Shown here: positions 17,922 to 26,393 of the stretch, one piece after another
Layout of the letters: the number at the start of each line of letters is the position of its first letter
How positions within the stretch are numbered: the stretch's first letter is position 1
Assembly (NCBI GenBank): GCA_030065635.1
Contig: JASJDJ010000007.1
Span: 22,369-86,368, forward strand
Origin: Xenococcaceae cyanobacterium MO_188.B32
GTDB lineage: Bacteria > Cyanobacteriota > Cyanobacteriia > Cyanobacteriales > Xenococcaceae
Reading direction: 5' to 3'
DNA: 64,000 bases
Made by a program: the position numbers and the translations under genes
Notes under the pieces: generated by a model
The model's input: the letters and a program-made list of their open reading frames with translations, nothing else
Databases searched by the model: none
Told to the model about the DNA's origin: nothing

Positions 17922-19181
17922 TCAACACCCCTCTCCTTGAACGATTTGCTTGAGAGCAGTGAAGGTTTCTAAACCAATTAAGCCTTGACGAAATCCTTTT
18001 TGATTGGACATACCCAAGAAAACAGCCTCTCCTCCATTAGGATGACGGGAAAAACGAGGAGAAGCATTAATATAAATTAAAGCACTATTTACCTTTCTCG
18101 AGAAAAGACGACTTTCTTCATAGGATTCTGTTACTAAACAATCTGCATGACCGCTACTATAAATATTGATCCAGGCGATCGCCTCTGCTAAACTGTCAAT
18201 ATACTTAAAAGCAACGGTTTTATCTAAATAAGGTTGTCCCCATTCTCCAGAACGAGTTAATTGGAGATATTCGGGAAATTCTTTGGCTAAGTTAATGTCT
18301 CCTGTTAATTTGAAACCCTCTTCTTTAAGACTATTAAATAGAGGTAGTAGACTAGAAGGTTTTTTGTTGCCATGAATGAGAACTTTTTCGATGGCATTTA
18401 CGGGATCTGGTTCACTATTATGGCTATCGATGATTAAGTGACGGACTAATTCTAAATTGCCACTAGCAGACCAATATAGATAACAATTACCAATTGCTGT
18501 TTTTAAAACAGGGGCTGTTGCTTGTTCGGTAACTTGTTGAACTAAACTGGGACGACCATAAGGAATAATTAAATCCAAATAGTTATCTTGTACTAGTAAA
18601 TCGGCGATCGAAGTATTTAAATCTGGAGAAATAACTTCCAAACAACTTGGGGGTAATTCCGTCTCGAAAAGAGCATTTTGCATAATTTTAGCAATCGCCA
18701 TATTAGAATTGCTACCAGTACTGCAACCCCTGAGAATTATACTATTACCAGTTTTGATACACATTCCTGCTGCTATAGCTGCTATTTCAGGAAAAGCTTC
18801 ATAGATAAGAGCAATAGTTCCTAAAGGCATTAGTTGACAATAAGTCGGGCAGGATTCTAGCTGATAGGGCGCATTAATTAATCGTTTAGTTGGGTCTGCT
18901 GACTTACCCAAATACTCGAGAATATTAACAGTAGTTTCTAGTCTTTCAGGGGTTAGTTTTAACCAATCGATCGTTAATTCTGACACTGCCATTTCTCGAC
19001 TCATTTCTAGATCGAGAGTATTGGCTTCGAGAATATAATCGAAATTATTTTCTAGGGCCTTGGCTATGGCTTTTACTCCCTGTTGACGGATACTACCAGA
19101 CACAACAGCCAATTTTTGCGAAGCGTGATGAGCGCGTTTGACTATTTCGAGGGTTAAGTTAGATGAACTATCTATTTCCAT
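17922..19181 (-). CDS. proA: Gamma-glutamyl phosphate reductase family protein (ProA-like)
   Basis: 419 residues, the expected size for ProA, an aldehyde-dehydrogenase-fold enzyme that reduces glutamyl 5-phosphate to glutamate semialdehyde for proline synthesis. Supporting segments are L-M-P-L-G-T-I-A-L-I-Y-E-A-F-P, C-I-K-T-G-N-S-I-I-L-R-G and a cysteine in I-G-N-C-Y-L-Y-W where ProA has its nucleophile (usually G-I-C-H-V-Y-V-D). Several normally invariant stretches differ, so this may be a second, specialised ProA-like paralogue. Cyanobacteria often have two. It begins only 4 bases after the gene at 19186-19599 ends, so they likely form an operon. Family is firm, substrate less so. Confidence 0.75.
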   Translation of the reverse strand: MEIDSSSNLTLEIVKRAHHASQKLAVVSGSIRQQGVKAIAKALENNFDYILEANTLDLEMSREMAVSELTIDWLKLTPERLETTVNILEYLGKSADPTKRLINAPYQLESCPTYCQLMPLGTIALIYEAFPEIAAIAAGMCIKTGNSIILRGCSTGSNSNMAIAKIMQNALFETELPPSCLEVISPDLNTSIADLLVQDNYLDLIIPYGRPSLVQQVTEQATAPVLKTAIGNCYLYWSASGNLELVRHLIIDSHNSEPDPVNAIEKVLIHGNKKPSSLLPLFNSLKEEGFKLTGDINLAKEFPEYLQLTRSGEWGQPYLDKTVAFKYIDSLAEAIAWINIYSSGHADCLVTESYEESRLFSRKVNSALIYINASPRFSRHPNGGEAVFLGMSNQKGFRQGLIGLETFTALKQIVQGEGC

Positions 19182-19185
19182 GATG

Positions 19186-19599
19186 TTAATGCCGAGAAGC
19201 TAACCAGAGCATAAGTGTCAGCAAAATAGTCATCAATGATAAGACTATTGCCCAAACAATAATACTGTGAGCAGAGGATAATCGTAGCATCAAAGGCAGC
19301 AAAATAATCGCAATAATGGGCAAAACCATCATTACTAACAACAAACCTGATAAGTAATTTTGCGCCCAACCAGGATATACGTTGGCCCAACGATAACCAG
19401 TCCATCGCCAAGACTTTTTCTGGTAAATAGAGGATAATTGCTCGATTATCTTACCGTTTTCTTTGACGACAAATATTTGTTGACAGCGATCGCATCCTAA
19501 TGCTTCTGTCAATAGAATTGGCTTGAGACGACCTCGCCTCCGGCAAGGACAAGGATAATCATTGCTTAAGTCAATTTTGTGTATCTTATAGGGTCGCAC
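19186..19599 (-). CDS. Zinc-knuckle membrane protein
   Basis: 137 residues. The N-terminal third carries a C-P-C-R and C-D-R-C pair, likely one zinc site (residues about 17-38). The C-terminal half has two long hydrophobic helices (Y-L-S-G-L-L-L-V-M-M-V-L-P-I-I-A-I-I and I-I-V-W-A-I-V-L-S-L-M). The family is found in cyanobacteria without known function. Its stop is 4 bases before the ProA-like gene, implying co-transcription. The start M-R-P-Y-K-I-H-K-I is the first ATG of the frame. Confidence 0.7.
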   Translation of the reverse strand: MRPYKIHKIDLSNDYPCPCRRRGRLKPILLTEALGCDRCQQIFVVKENGKIIEQLSSIYQKKSWRWTGYRWANVYPGWAQNYLSGLLLVMMVLPIIAIILLPLMLRLSSAHSIIVWAIVLSLMTILLTLMLWLASRH

Positions 19600-19755
19600 T
19601 AGTTAGATATATACAAGAGTATTTTAATTTTAAAATTTATCTTTTCTGTAAATATAGCAATATTTCTTTTCTTTCTTTCTTAAGCTATTCTCAAGCTTAT
19701 CTTAATATAAGGTTCACTAGCCAATTATTTTTTCCTCTCTTAACTTACCGTAAAT

Positions 19756-21081
19756 ATGAAAAAAGCTTTCGTTCTTGATACAAATGTATTATTACATGAC
19801 CCTAGTGCCATGTTACAGTTTAAGGACAACGATGTAATACTTCCTATCACTATCATCGAAGAATTAGACCGCTTTAAAAAGCAAGCGGAGATGACAGGGA
19901 GAAATGCTCGTCAAGTATCGAGAACTTTAGATCGATTACGCGCTAAAGGACATCTAACCGAAGGTATTCCCCTAGATGAAGGTGGTACTTTATTGGTGGC
20001 TTTGTGCGATCGCGAAACCCTCAAAACCCTCCCTCCAGAATTAGAAGGCGATCGCGCAGACAATGCTATTTTAGCCGTGGCTCTACAATCACAACATAAC
20101 TGCGACTGTCCAGTAGTACTAGTCAGTAAAGATACCAATTTAAGAATTAAAGCTGATTCTCTGGGGTTAAATACTCAAGACTACGAAATTGATAAGGTTG
20201 ATGTCCAAGACCTTTATACAGGCATTACGGAGATTAAAGTAAGCCGAGAGACCATCGAACAATTTTTTCAAGAACACAAAGTTATTTTAGAAGGTAGATT
20301 TTATCCCAATCAGGCTCTTACGCTGGTAGACGAGACGAATCCTTCCCACACAGCTTTGGCAATGGTAGAAGGAAATAACAATCGAGTTGTTTCTTTAGTT
20401 AAATTCCCTCCTGGTGGAGTATCGCGCATTCATCCTCGTAATCGAGAGCAGAGATTTGCTTTAAATTTGTTGTTGCGAGATTCAATTCCTTTAGTTACCT
20501 TAGTAGGAAAAGCAGGAACGGGAAAAACTTTACTGGCGATCGCTGCAGGATTACAAAAAGTAGCTGACGAAAAAGCCTATAGCAGACTATTAATATCTCG
20601 ACCCATAGTACCCATGGGCAAAGATTTAGGTTATTTACCGGGAGATGTAACTGAAAAATTGACCCCTTGGATGCAACCTCTGTATGATAATTTCGATCTT
20701 ATTTTGGGTACTCAAGATGCCTCTGGTAAGCCTCGTCACTGGAGACATGGATATGAAGAACTACTAGAGCAAGGACTACTACAAATCGAGCCCCTTACCT
20801 ATATTCGCGGACGTACTATTCCCCAACAATTTCTAATTGTAGACGAAGCACAAAATCTTACTCCTCACGAAGTCAAAACCATTGTTACTCGGGCAGGAGA
20901 AAGCACAAAAGTAGTTCTGACAGGAGATCCAGAACAAATTGATAATCCTTATGTAGATGCAGCTAGTAATGGTTTAACTTATATAGTAGAAAGGTTCAAA
21001 GGAGAACCCCTAGCGGGTCATATCACCTTATCCAAAGGCGAACGCTCCAGTCTAGCAGAAAGAGCAGCAGCCTTACTTTAA
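19756..21081 (+). CDS. PIN-domain PhoH-family ATPase
   Basis: 441 residues with two domains. Residues 1-~150 form a PIN nuclease domain (L-D-T-N-V-L-L-H-D near 8, E-E-L-D near 38, acidic D-x-A and V-S-K-D-T-N-L-R later). Residues ~225-441 are a PhoH ATPase: Walker A G-K-A-G-T-G-K-T, Walker B F-L-I-V-D-E-A-Q-N, and S-R-P-I-V-P-M-G-K-D-L-G-Y. The fusion is the YlaK-type bacterial protein thought to act on RNA as a helicase-nuclease. No toxin-antitoxin partner is seen alongside. It is alone on the strand. Start ATG at 19756 follows T-rich DNA. Confidence 0.9.
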   Translation: MKKAFVLDTNVLLHDPSAMLQFKDNDVILPITIIEELDRFKKQAEMTGRNARQVSRTLDRLRAKGHLTEGIPLDEGGTLLVALCDRETLKTLPPELEGDRADNAILAVALQSQHNCDCPVVLVSKDTNLRIKADSLGLNTQDYEIDKVDVQDLYTGITEIKVSRETIEQFFQEHKVILEGRFYPNQALTLVDETNPSHTALAMVEGNNNRVVSLVKFPPGGVSRIHPRNREQRFALNLLLRDSIPLVTLVGKAGTGKTLLAIAAGLQKVADEKAYSRLLISRPIVPMGKDLGYLPGDVTEKLTPWMQPLYDNFDLILGTQDASGKPRHWRHGYEELLEQGLLQIEPLTYIRGRTIPQQFLIVDEAQNLTPHEVKTIVTRAGESTKVVLTGDPEQIDNPYVDAASNGLTYIVERFKGEPLAGHITLSKGERSSLAERAAALL

Positions 21082-21377
21082 CAGTGACTAGTAACTAGTG
21101 AGCAGTTATCAGTTGATTAATCAAAATCATAACTACTAACTACTAACTACTAACTCCGAACTCAAAAAGTTGTCATCTAAATTTAATCTGGCTGTCACAG
21201 AAACTTCATAATATTTACTTAAGCTAGTAAATGTCAGCTCTAAGAAATCACTCAAAGCTCCTTCAGATTTAACACGGGCTGACTTTTCCTCTAATTTATT
21301 CCTCTATATTCTAGACCTTTAGTAAAATTTTAAAATACTTAAGTAATCAAAAATATTAAAGACTATATTCTTGTTTT

Positions 21378-22601
21378 ATGGACAAAATGTCTAAATCACA
21401 ATTTAATCAAAAACAAACAACCTCTTGGGCGCGGAAAGCTAGTGCTTCTCTTGCTCTAATGGTGCTAGGAGGAGGAATAGCACTAAGTGGAGAATATTTC
21501 TTTAGTAGCCCTCAACTATTTGCTACTACTCCAGAGTCCTTAGAAGAATTAAGCCAAAAACAGACAGGGGAATTAGTTGCAGCAATTCCCGCGCCGACGA
21601 ATTTTGTCACCGATGTAGTTCAAAAAGTAGGTCCGGCAGTAGTGAGAATTAATGCTTCTCGTACCGTACAAACTAAACTACCACCTGTTTTCAACGACCC
21701 CTATTTTCGTCAATTTTTTGGGAATCGATTGCCCCAAATGCCAAATACCAAGGTAGAAAGAGGTACTGGTTCTGGGTTTATTATTAGTGCTGATGGCATA
21801 ATTTTAACCAATTCTCATGTTATCGACGGTGCGGACAAAGTAACAGTTACTTTAACCGATGGTCGCACTTTACCAGGAGAAGTAATGGGAACTGACCCAA
21901 TTACCGATATGGCAGTAGTTAAAATTGCAGCACAAAACTTACCTACAGTGGTTTTAGGCGACTCCGAACAACTCCAAATTGGCGAATGGGCGATCGCGAT
22001 CGGCAATCCTCTGGGGTTAGATAATACGGTTACTACGGGTATTATTAGCGCGACTGGACGTAATAGTTCTCAAATTGGTGTAGGGGATAAACGAGTAGAC
22101 TTTATTCAAACCGATGCTGCTATTAATCCTGGTAACTCTGGCGGTCCTTTACTCAATGCTAAGGGAGAAGTTATCGGTATCAATACTGCTATTATCAGAA
22201 ATGCTCAAGGATTGGGCTTTGCTATTCCTGTTAATACCGCTAGAGATATTGCCGAACAACTAATTGCTAAAGGTAGGGTCGATCATGCTTATCTAGGCAT
22301 CCAGATGACGGCTTTAACCCCAGAAATCAAACAACAACTAAAAGCAGAAAGAAATTTAAACTTCGATGGACAAGAAGGAGTCTTGATTATAGGTATCGTC
22401 CCCAATTCTCCGGCTGCTAGATCGGGTTTGCGGGCTGGAGATGTTATTACAGCGATCGATCGACAAAAGATTTCTACCGCTAGTGAAGTTCAAAAAGCAG
22501 TAGAAAGAACTCCAGTGGGCCAACAGCTTTCTTTAGAGTTGCTTCGTCAGGGTAATCCTCTTGCTCTTAGGGTGGAAGTAGGCTTATTACCTAATAATTA
22601 A
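21378..22601 (+). CDS. HtrA/Deg-family serine protease with PDZ domain
   Basis: 407 residues. An N-terminal hydrophobic segment (A-S-L-A-L-M-V-L-G-G-G-I-A-L-S) is a signal or membrane anchor, so the enzyme acts in the periplasm or thylakoid lumen. Catalytic triad: His in T-N-S-H-V-I-D, Asp in I-T-D-M-A-V-V-K-I, Ser in P-G-N-S-G-G-P-L. One C-terminal PDZ domain follows (Y-L-G-I-Q, then G-L-R-A-G-D-V-I). This is the HhoA/HhoB/HtrA type of cyanobacterial Deg protease, which degrades or folds damaged exported proteins; which of the three it is I cannot say. A second ATG 9 bases inside could be the real start. The preceding 296 bases hold no gene. Confidence 0.92.
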   Translation: MDKMSKSQFNQKQTTSWARKASASLALMVLGGGIALSGEYFFSSPQLFATTPESLEELSQKQTGELVAAIPAPTNFVTDVVQKVGPAVVRINASRTVQTKLPPVFNDPYFRQFFGNRLPQMPNTKVERGTGSGFIISADGIILTNSHVIDGADKVTVTLTDGRTLPGEVMGTDPITDMAVVKIAAQNLPTVVLGDSEQLQIGEWAIAIGNPLGLDNTVTTGIISATGRNSSQIGVGDKRVDFIQTDAAINPGNSGGPLLNAKGEVIGINTAIIRNAQGLGFAIPVNTARDIAEQLIAKGRVDHAYLGIQMTALTPEIKQQLKAERNLNFDGQEGVLIIGIVPNSPAARSGLRAGDVITAIDRQKISTASEVQKAVERTPVGQQLSLELLRQGNPLALRVEVGLLPNN

Positions 22602-22672
22602 ACTACCCATGTTGGACTATCATAACGTGAATTAATTGATTGGCGAGCTTGCTAATTGCTAATTGCTAATCG

Positions 22673-22795
22673 CTACTTTGCTTTGAGATGTCCTAACTTT
22701 CTTGCTATATATTCCCTAACTGCTGCTGCTGAATCTAACTGTAAAACAGCACTGGCGATCGCTCGTACCTCCGCCCTGCTCAAACTGGCAATCAT
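22673..22795 (-). CDS. Small open frame of unknown function
   Basis: 40 codons reading M-I-A-S-L-S-R-A-E-V-R-A-I-A-S-A-V-L-Q-L and ending K-L-G-H-L-K-A-K. It has a regular helical pattern and a HIP1 site inside. Just upstream on the same strand, separated by TAA, another frame ends in E-A-P-L-V-E-G-A-I-A-A-A-V-D, which resembles the C-terminal end of a PTS phosphotransferase (DhaM-like) domain. This suggests remnants of one or two degraded genes. Whether the 40-codon frame is expressed is uncertain. Confidence 0.3.
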   Translation of the reverse strand: MIASLSRAEVRAIASAVLQLDSAAAVREYIARKLGHLKAK

Positions 22796-23587
22796 GGTTT
22801 TAATCTACTGCTGCTGCGATCGCTCCTTCTACTAGAGGAGCTTCACATAAAAAGAAGTCCCTCGCGTCCCAATACTGTTCGGATAAGCATAATTTCTTCT
22901 CCCCCTGCTTACCCGAACCCGCGATCGATTATCGGACATACCATAAAACCTATCTCTGCGCTCTCTGCTCGGTGCGCGTTCTGATAGCGAGGAAGCGGAG
23001 GAAGCCCGCGTCGGACGTGGCTTACAAGCTTTTGAGGAGACCTCAAAAGACAGCCACTTCGAAAGACGCAAAGGAATGTCCTCCAAGACAGCCTCGCCAG
23101 GGTCGCACCGCCTCTGTAGTTAATTAAAAAAATAGTCCCTCAATGAAAAAATAAGGGTTTTGGCTTATCCCAAACTCAGGTTAATGAAAGACTTCGTTTG
23201 TGATGGGAATGCGCATCAAGACGGGGATTAAAGAGAAAAATTAGTAAAGAAAAATAAACCCAGCCTTTGAGTCTTTAACCTTCAGAGGTTAAAAGGAAGT
23301 TGGCATAAAATACAATTAACAATCTGTTGAGAATGCTATTGATGTGTTTTTTCAGTCAATCGATAGTATCATAATCTACAAACTAATTATTCGTAAACTG
23401 AGGGAAAACAGTTTCAAAAATACTTAAGACAGATCGATCTCTATGTCTCCGTGTACTACTGTCAAGCATCTGAATAAAATTTATAGTAAAGCGATGTCAT
23501 AGCAGATAATTAGTAGAAAAGCAGGGAGATATTGAGTCTTATATTTAATTAAGTGAAGCTACCTGTATAAAAGCTTTACTCTAGATT
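22796..23587. other. Gene-poor stretch with repeats and possible gene debris
   Basis: No intact gene. A minus-strand frame near 22813-22860 ends E-A-P-L-V-E-G-A-I-A-A-A-V-D and may be a PTS-type fragment. From about 22920 to 23100 the DNA is GC-rich and repeat-like. CTTTTGAGG (23029-23037) and CCTCAAAAG (23041-23049) form a perfect 9-bp hairpin with a 3-base loop. A TTAACCTT...AGGTTAA palindrome lies near 23275. The rest is AT-rich with nothing recognisable. Confidence 0.4.
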
Positions 23588-25687
23588 ATGTACATGAAAA
23601 AATGGATACACGATATACTCAAATCTACTTCTTATGGAGAACAAGATAAGAGTAAACATATTATTCCCGAACGCTTTCTAGAAAAAATCAAAGAAGCAAA
23701 GGAAAGGGAGCTTGAAGCCTTAGATTTAAGTAGTTATGACCTGGATGACCGGGAAAAACTCACTATAATTCCCGATGAAGTTTTTGAATTAACCCATTTA
23801 AAATCTTTAAATCTAAGTCATAATATATTATCAGATCTGCCCGATTTTTTTGCCAATCTTCCTAATTTAATTTTTTTATATTTAAGTAATAATAACCTCT
23901 CTAAATTACCTCCATCTTTTACCTGTCTTTCTAACTTAAGCACTCTCGATCTGAGTGAAAATAGACTATCTAGCCTACCAGATTTTTTTGGGGATATTAT
24001 TAGTTTAACTACTCTGGATTTAAGAGGAAATAAATTATCTAGTCTACCTAGTTCTTTTAGGAATCTTTCTAACTTAACTACTTTATACCTAAGTTATAAT
24101 AAATTATCCGCTTTACCTAACTCTCTGTTTGCACTTTCTAATTTAAATGCGCTTTATCTAAGTCATAACCAAATATTTGCTTTGCCAGATTATGTGGATG
24201 AACTCTCTAATTTAACCACTTTATATTTAAGAGATAATCAAATATATAATCTGCCTAATTCTATTGTTAATCTCAATAAGTTGAATACCTTAGATTTAAG
24301 AGGCAATCCGTTAGAAACACCCCCTATGGAAGTTGTTATACATGGGGTAGAAGCTATCAAAAAATATTTTCGTAAACTTTTAGCAGAAGAAGAAAAATAT
24401 ATTTACGAAGCTAAAGTATTGATTATTGGCGAAGCAGGAGCTGGTAAAACTACCCTTGCTAAAAAAATTAAAAATCCCGATTATAAATTATACTCCAGAG
24501 GAGAATCGACCAAAGGTATTAACCTGACTCAATATAGTTTTCCCTTAAATAACCGCTCGAAAGAATTTAAAGTCAATATTTGGGATTTTGGCGGACAAGA
24601 AATTTATCATGCTACTCATCAATTTTTTCTCACTAAACGTTCTCTCTACATTTTAGTTGTTGACGACCGCAAAAATAATGACAATTTATATTATTGGCTT
24701 AGTATAGTTAAAGTTTTGAGTAATAATAGTCCCCTACTTATTGTTAAAAATGAGAAAGGCGATCGCCCAATAGAAATTAAAAATGAATTTGCTTTACGAA
24801 AAAAGTTTACTAATATCAAACAAATCCTAGCTACTAACTTAGCTACTAACAGAGGCTTAGAGGAAGTCATTACTCAGGTCAAACACTATATTAATGACTT
24901 AGAGCATATTGGTAAACCATTACCTCTAACTTGGAGCGAAATTCGCCAAGCTTTAGAACAAGAACAACGCTATTATATCAGTCTTGATGAGTTTTTACAG
25001 ATATGCCAAGAATATGGTTTAACTCGACTCAATGATAAATTAAAACTAAGCGCGTATCTTCATGACTTAGGCGTTTGTCTTCACTTTCAAGAGCGGACAG
25101 AATCTTTATTATACAAAACTGTCATTCTTAAACCTACTTGGGCAACAGATGCTGTTTACAAAGTATTAGATAATCAAAAAGTAATTAATAATAAAGGCTA
25201 TTTTACTCTTAATGATTTACATAGAATTTGGTATGAAGATAAATATGCTTTAATGCGAAATGAGTTATTAGAATTGATGATAAAATTTCAACTTTGTTAT
25301 CAACTTCCCAATAATAATAATACTTTTATTGCTCCTCAATTACTCGGTCAAAATAAACCTCAATATCCTTGGGATAATTCTAATAATCTCGTGCTGCGCT
25401 ATAAGTATAAATATTTTATGCCCAAGGGTATTATTACTCTTTTTATAGTGGCGATGTACGAACATATCGAACAGCAACAATATGTTTGGAAAAACGGTAT
25501 AGTTTTGAAGAAAGATAGTACCAGAGCAGAAGTAGTCGAATATTATAATCAACGTAAAATTATCATTCGGGTTGCTGGTGCTAACAAAAGAAGTCTATTG
25601 ACCATTATTACTCAAACATTAGATAAAATTAATCATTCTTATCAAAAGATTTATACCGTAAATGGCTTTATGAGCGAAAATAAATAA
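23588..25687 (+). CDS. LRR-Roc-COR (Roco) GTPase
   Basis: 699 residues. Residues about 40-265 hold roughly nine leucine-rich repeats (L-x-x-L-x-L-S-x-N-x-L-S-x-L-P). The Ras-like Roc domain follows: P-loop G-E-A-G-A-G-K-T-T near 281 and G3 W-D-F-G-G-Q-E near 331. The G4 position reads K-N-E-K-G-D instead of N-K-x-D, a variant of the guanine-recognition motif. Residues ~440-650 are the COR dimerisation region. There is no C-terminal kinase or other effector domain. Bacterial Roco proteins are relatives of human LRRK2, and their physiological role is largely unknown. The gene is isolated in repeat-rich surroundings. A second ATG two codons in is an equally good start. Confidence 0.9.
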   Translation: MYMKKWIHDILKSTSYGEQDKSKHIIPERFLEKIKEAKERELEALDLSSYDLDDREKLTIIPDEVFELTHLKSLNLSHNILSDLPDFFANLPNLIFLYLSNNNLSKLPPSFTCLSNLSTLDLSENRLSSLPDFFGDIISLTTLDLRGNKLSSLPSSFRNLSNLTTLYLSYNKLSALPNSLFALSNLNALYLSHNQIFALPDYVDELSNLTTLYLRDNQIYNLPNSIVNLNKLNTLDLRGNPLETPPMEVVIHGVEAIKKYFRKLLAEEEKYIYEAKVLIIGEAGAGKTTLAKKIKNPDYKLYSRGESTKGINLTQYSFPLNNRSKEFKVNIWDFGGQEIYHATHQFFLTKRSLYILVVDDRKNNDNLYYWLSIVKVLSNNSPLLIVKNEKGDRPIEIKNEFALRKKFTNIKQILATNLATNRGLEEVITQVKHYINDLEHIGKPLPLTWSEIRQALEQEQRYYISLDEFLQICQEYGLTRLNDKLKLSAYLHDLGVCLHFQERTESLLYKTVILKPTWATDAVYKVLDNQKVINNKGYFTLNDLHRIWYEDKYALMRNELLELMIKFQLCYQLPNNNNTFIAPQLLGQNKPQYPWDNSNNLVLRYKYKYFMPKGIITLFIVAMYEHIEQQQYVWKNGIVLKKDSTRAEVVEYYNQRKIIIRVAGANKRSLLTIITQTLDKINHSYQKIYTVNGFMSENK

Positions 25688-25819
25688 TCTTAGTTAAAAT
25701 CCTTCGCTCTCAACCCTTACTTTTAAAGCTGAGGCACGACGAATCTACTTCCTGACGTGCAATCAGCTTGTAGAAAAATGGTACTACTAGTCACATAGTT
25801 TGACTCCAATTCAGAATTA

Positions 25820-26026
25820 TTAAATATCGTCAGGAATTACCCATTTTGGCGGTTCGGTTAGTTTTTTCCTTCTGGCAATTTCGGCAATTTCATGCATTTT
25901 GTCTAAGGAAGTTTCGTTAATAAATTTGGAGGCTTCTTCTACATATTCTTTCTCACCAGATTCATTTTTTGAAAGGGAACTATTAGGAGAATCTGTTTCA
26001 GAATTTGTATTTTGCTCTTGTGTCAT
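25820..26026 (-). CDS. Small hydrophilic protein of unknown function
   Basis: 68 residues. The first ~25 are Ser/Asn/Glu-rich and probably disordered. The rest is a predicted helix pair (E-Y-V-E-E-A-S-K-F-I-N-E-T-S-L-D-K-M-H) ending in P-P-K-W-V-I-P-D-D. No known family comes to mind. It is transcribed convergently with the Roco gene and ahead of a minus-strand group. Size and codon use look like a real gene. Confidence 0.5.
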   Translation of the reverse strand: MTQEQNTNSETDSPNSSLSKNESGEKEYVEEASKFINETSLDKMHEIAEIARRKKLTEPPKWVIPDDI

Positions 26027-26096
26027 CAGTTTTTTCCTTAAATGTTCTTGAGATATTTTAAACTAATACCAGCGATCGACAAGTCAATTTAAATCT

Positions 26097-26369
26097 TTAA
26101 AACATCTGAGTAATTTTTTCTGTAGTCTCTTTTGAGGGAACAATAGGAATTATCTCAAAAGAGACTAAATCTTGCCATTGTACTACCCACTGCTGAAATA
26201 ACAGTAGGTCGTCACATTCCATCAACTGAAAACATCGATCGAAGTTTACTTCTACCCAACTATCTAAGTATTTTAAACCTTCAGGCATAATCCGCCCTTT
26301 TTCTTTGTATCGACGGTACACTTCTTTAACTTTGCCATCCCTAAATGACTCGATTACCATAAATAACAT
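26097..26369 (-). CDS. DUF3303 protein
   Basis: 90 residues. The family signature is clear: M-L-F-M-V-I-E-S-F at the start, Y-R-R-Y-K-E-K-G-R, M-P-E-G-L-K-Y-L-D-S-W-V and R-C-F-Q-L-M-E-C-D-D, ending near I-V-P-S-K-E. It is a small alpha/beta ferredoxin-like fold of the dimeric barrel type, function unknown. It lies 24 bases downstream of the amidase gene on the same strand, so the two may be co-transcribed. Confidence 0.85.
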   Translation of the reverse strand: MLFMVIESFRDGKVKEVYRRYKEKGRIMPEGLKYLDSWVEVNFDRCFQLMECDDLLLFQQWVVQWQDLVSFEIIPIVPSKETTEKITQMF

Positions 26370-26393
26370 TTTGTTTTCTTCACCGAGCTATTG

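Noticed and set aside
19172..19411. Minus-strand 79-codon frame
   Set aside because: It lies out of frame within the zinc-knuckle membrane protein gene, which has the supported motifs.
22832..23086. Minus-strand 84-codon frame, Ser/Arg-rich
   Set aside because: Runs through GC-rich repeat DNA; composition is not protein-like and a different frame shows the PTS-like ending.
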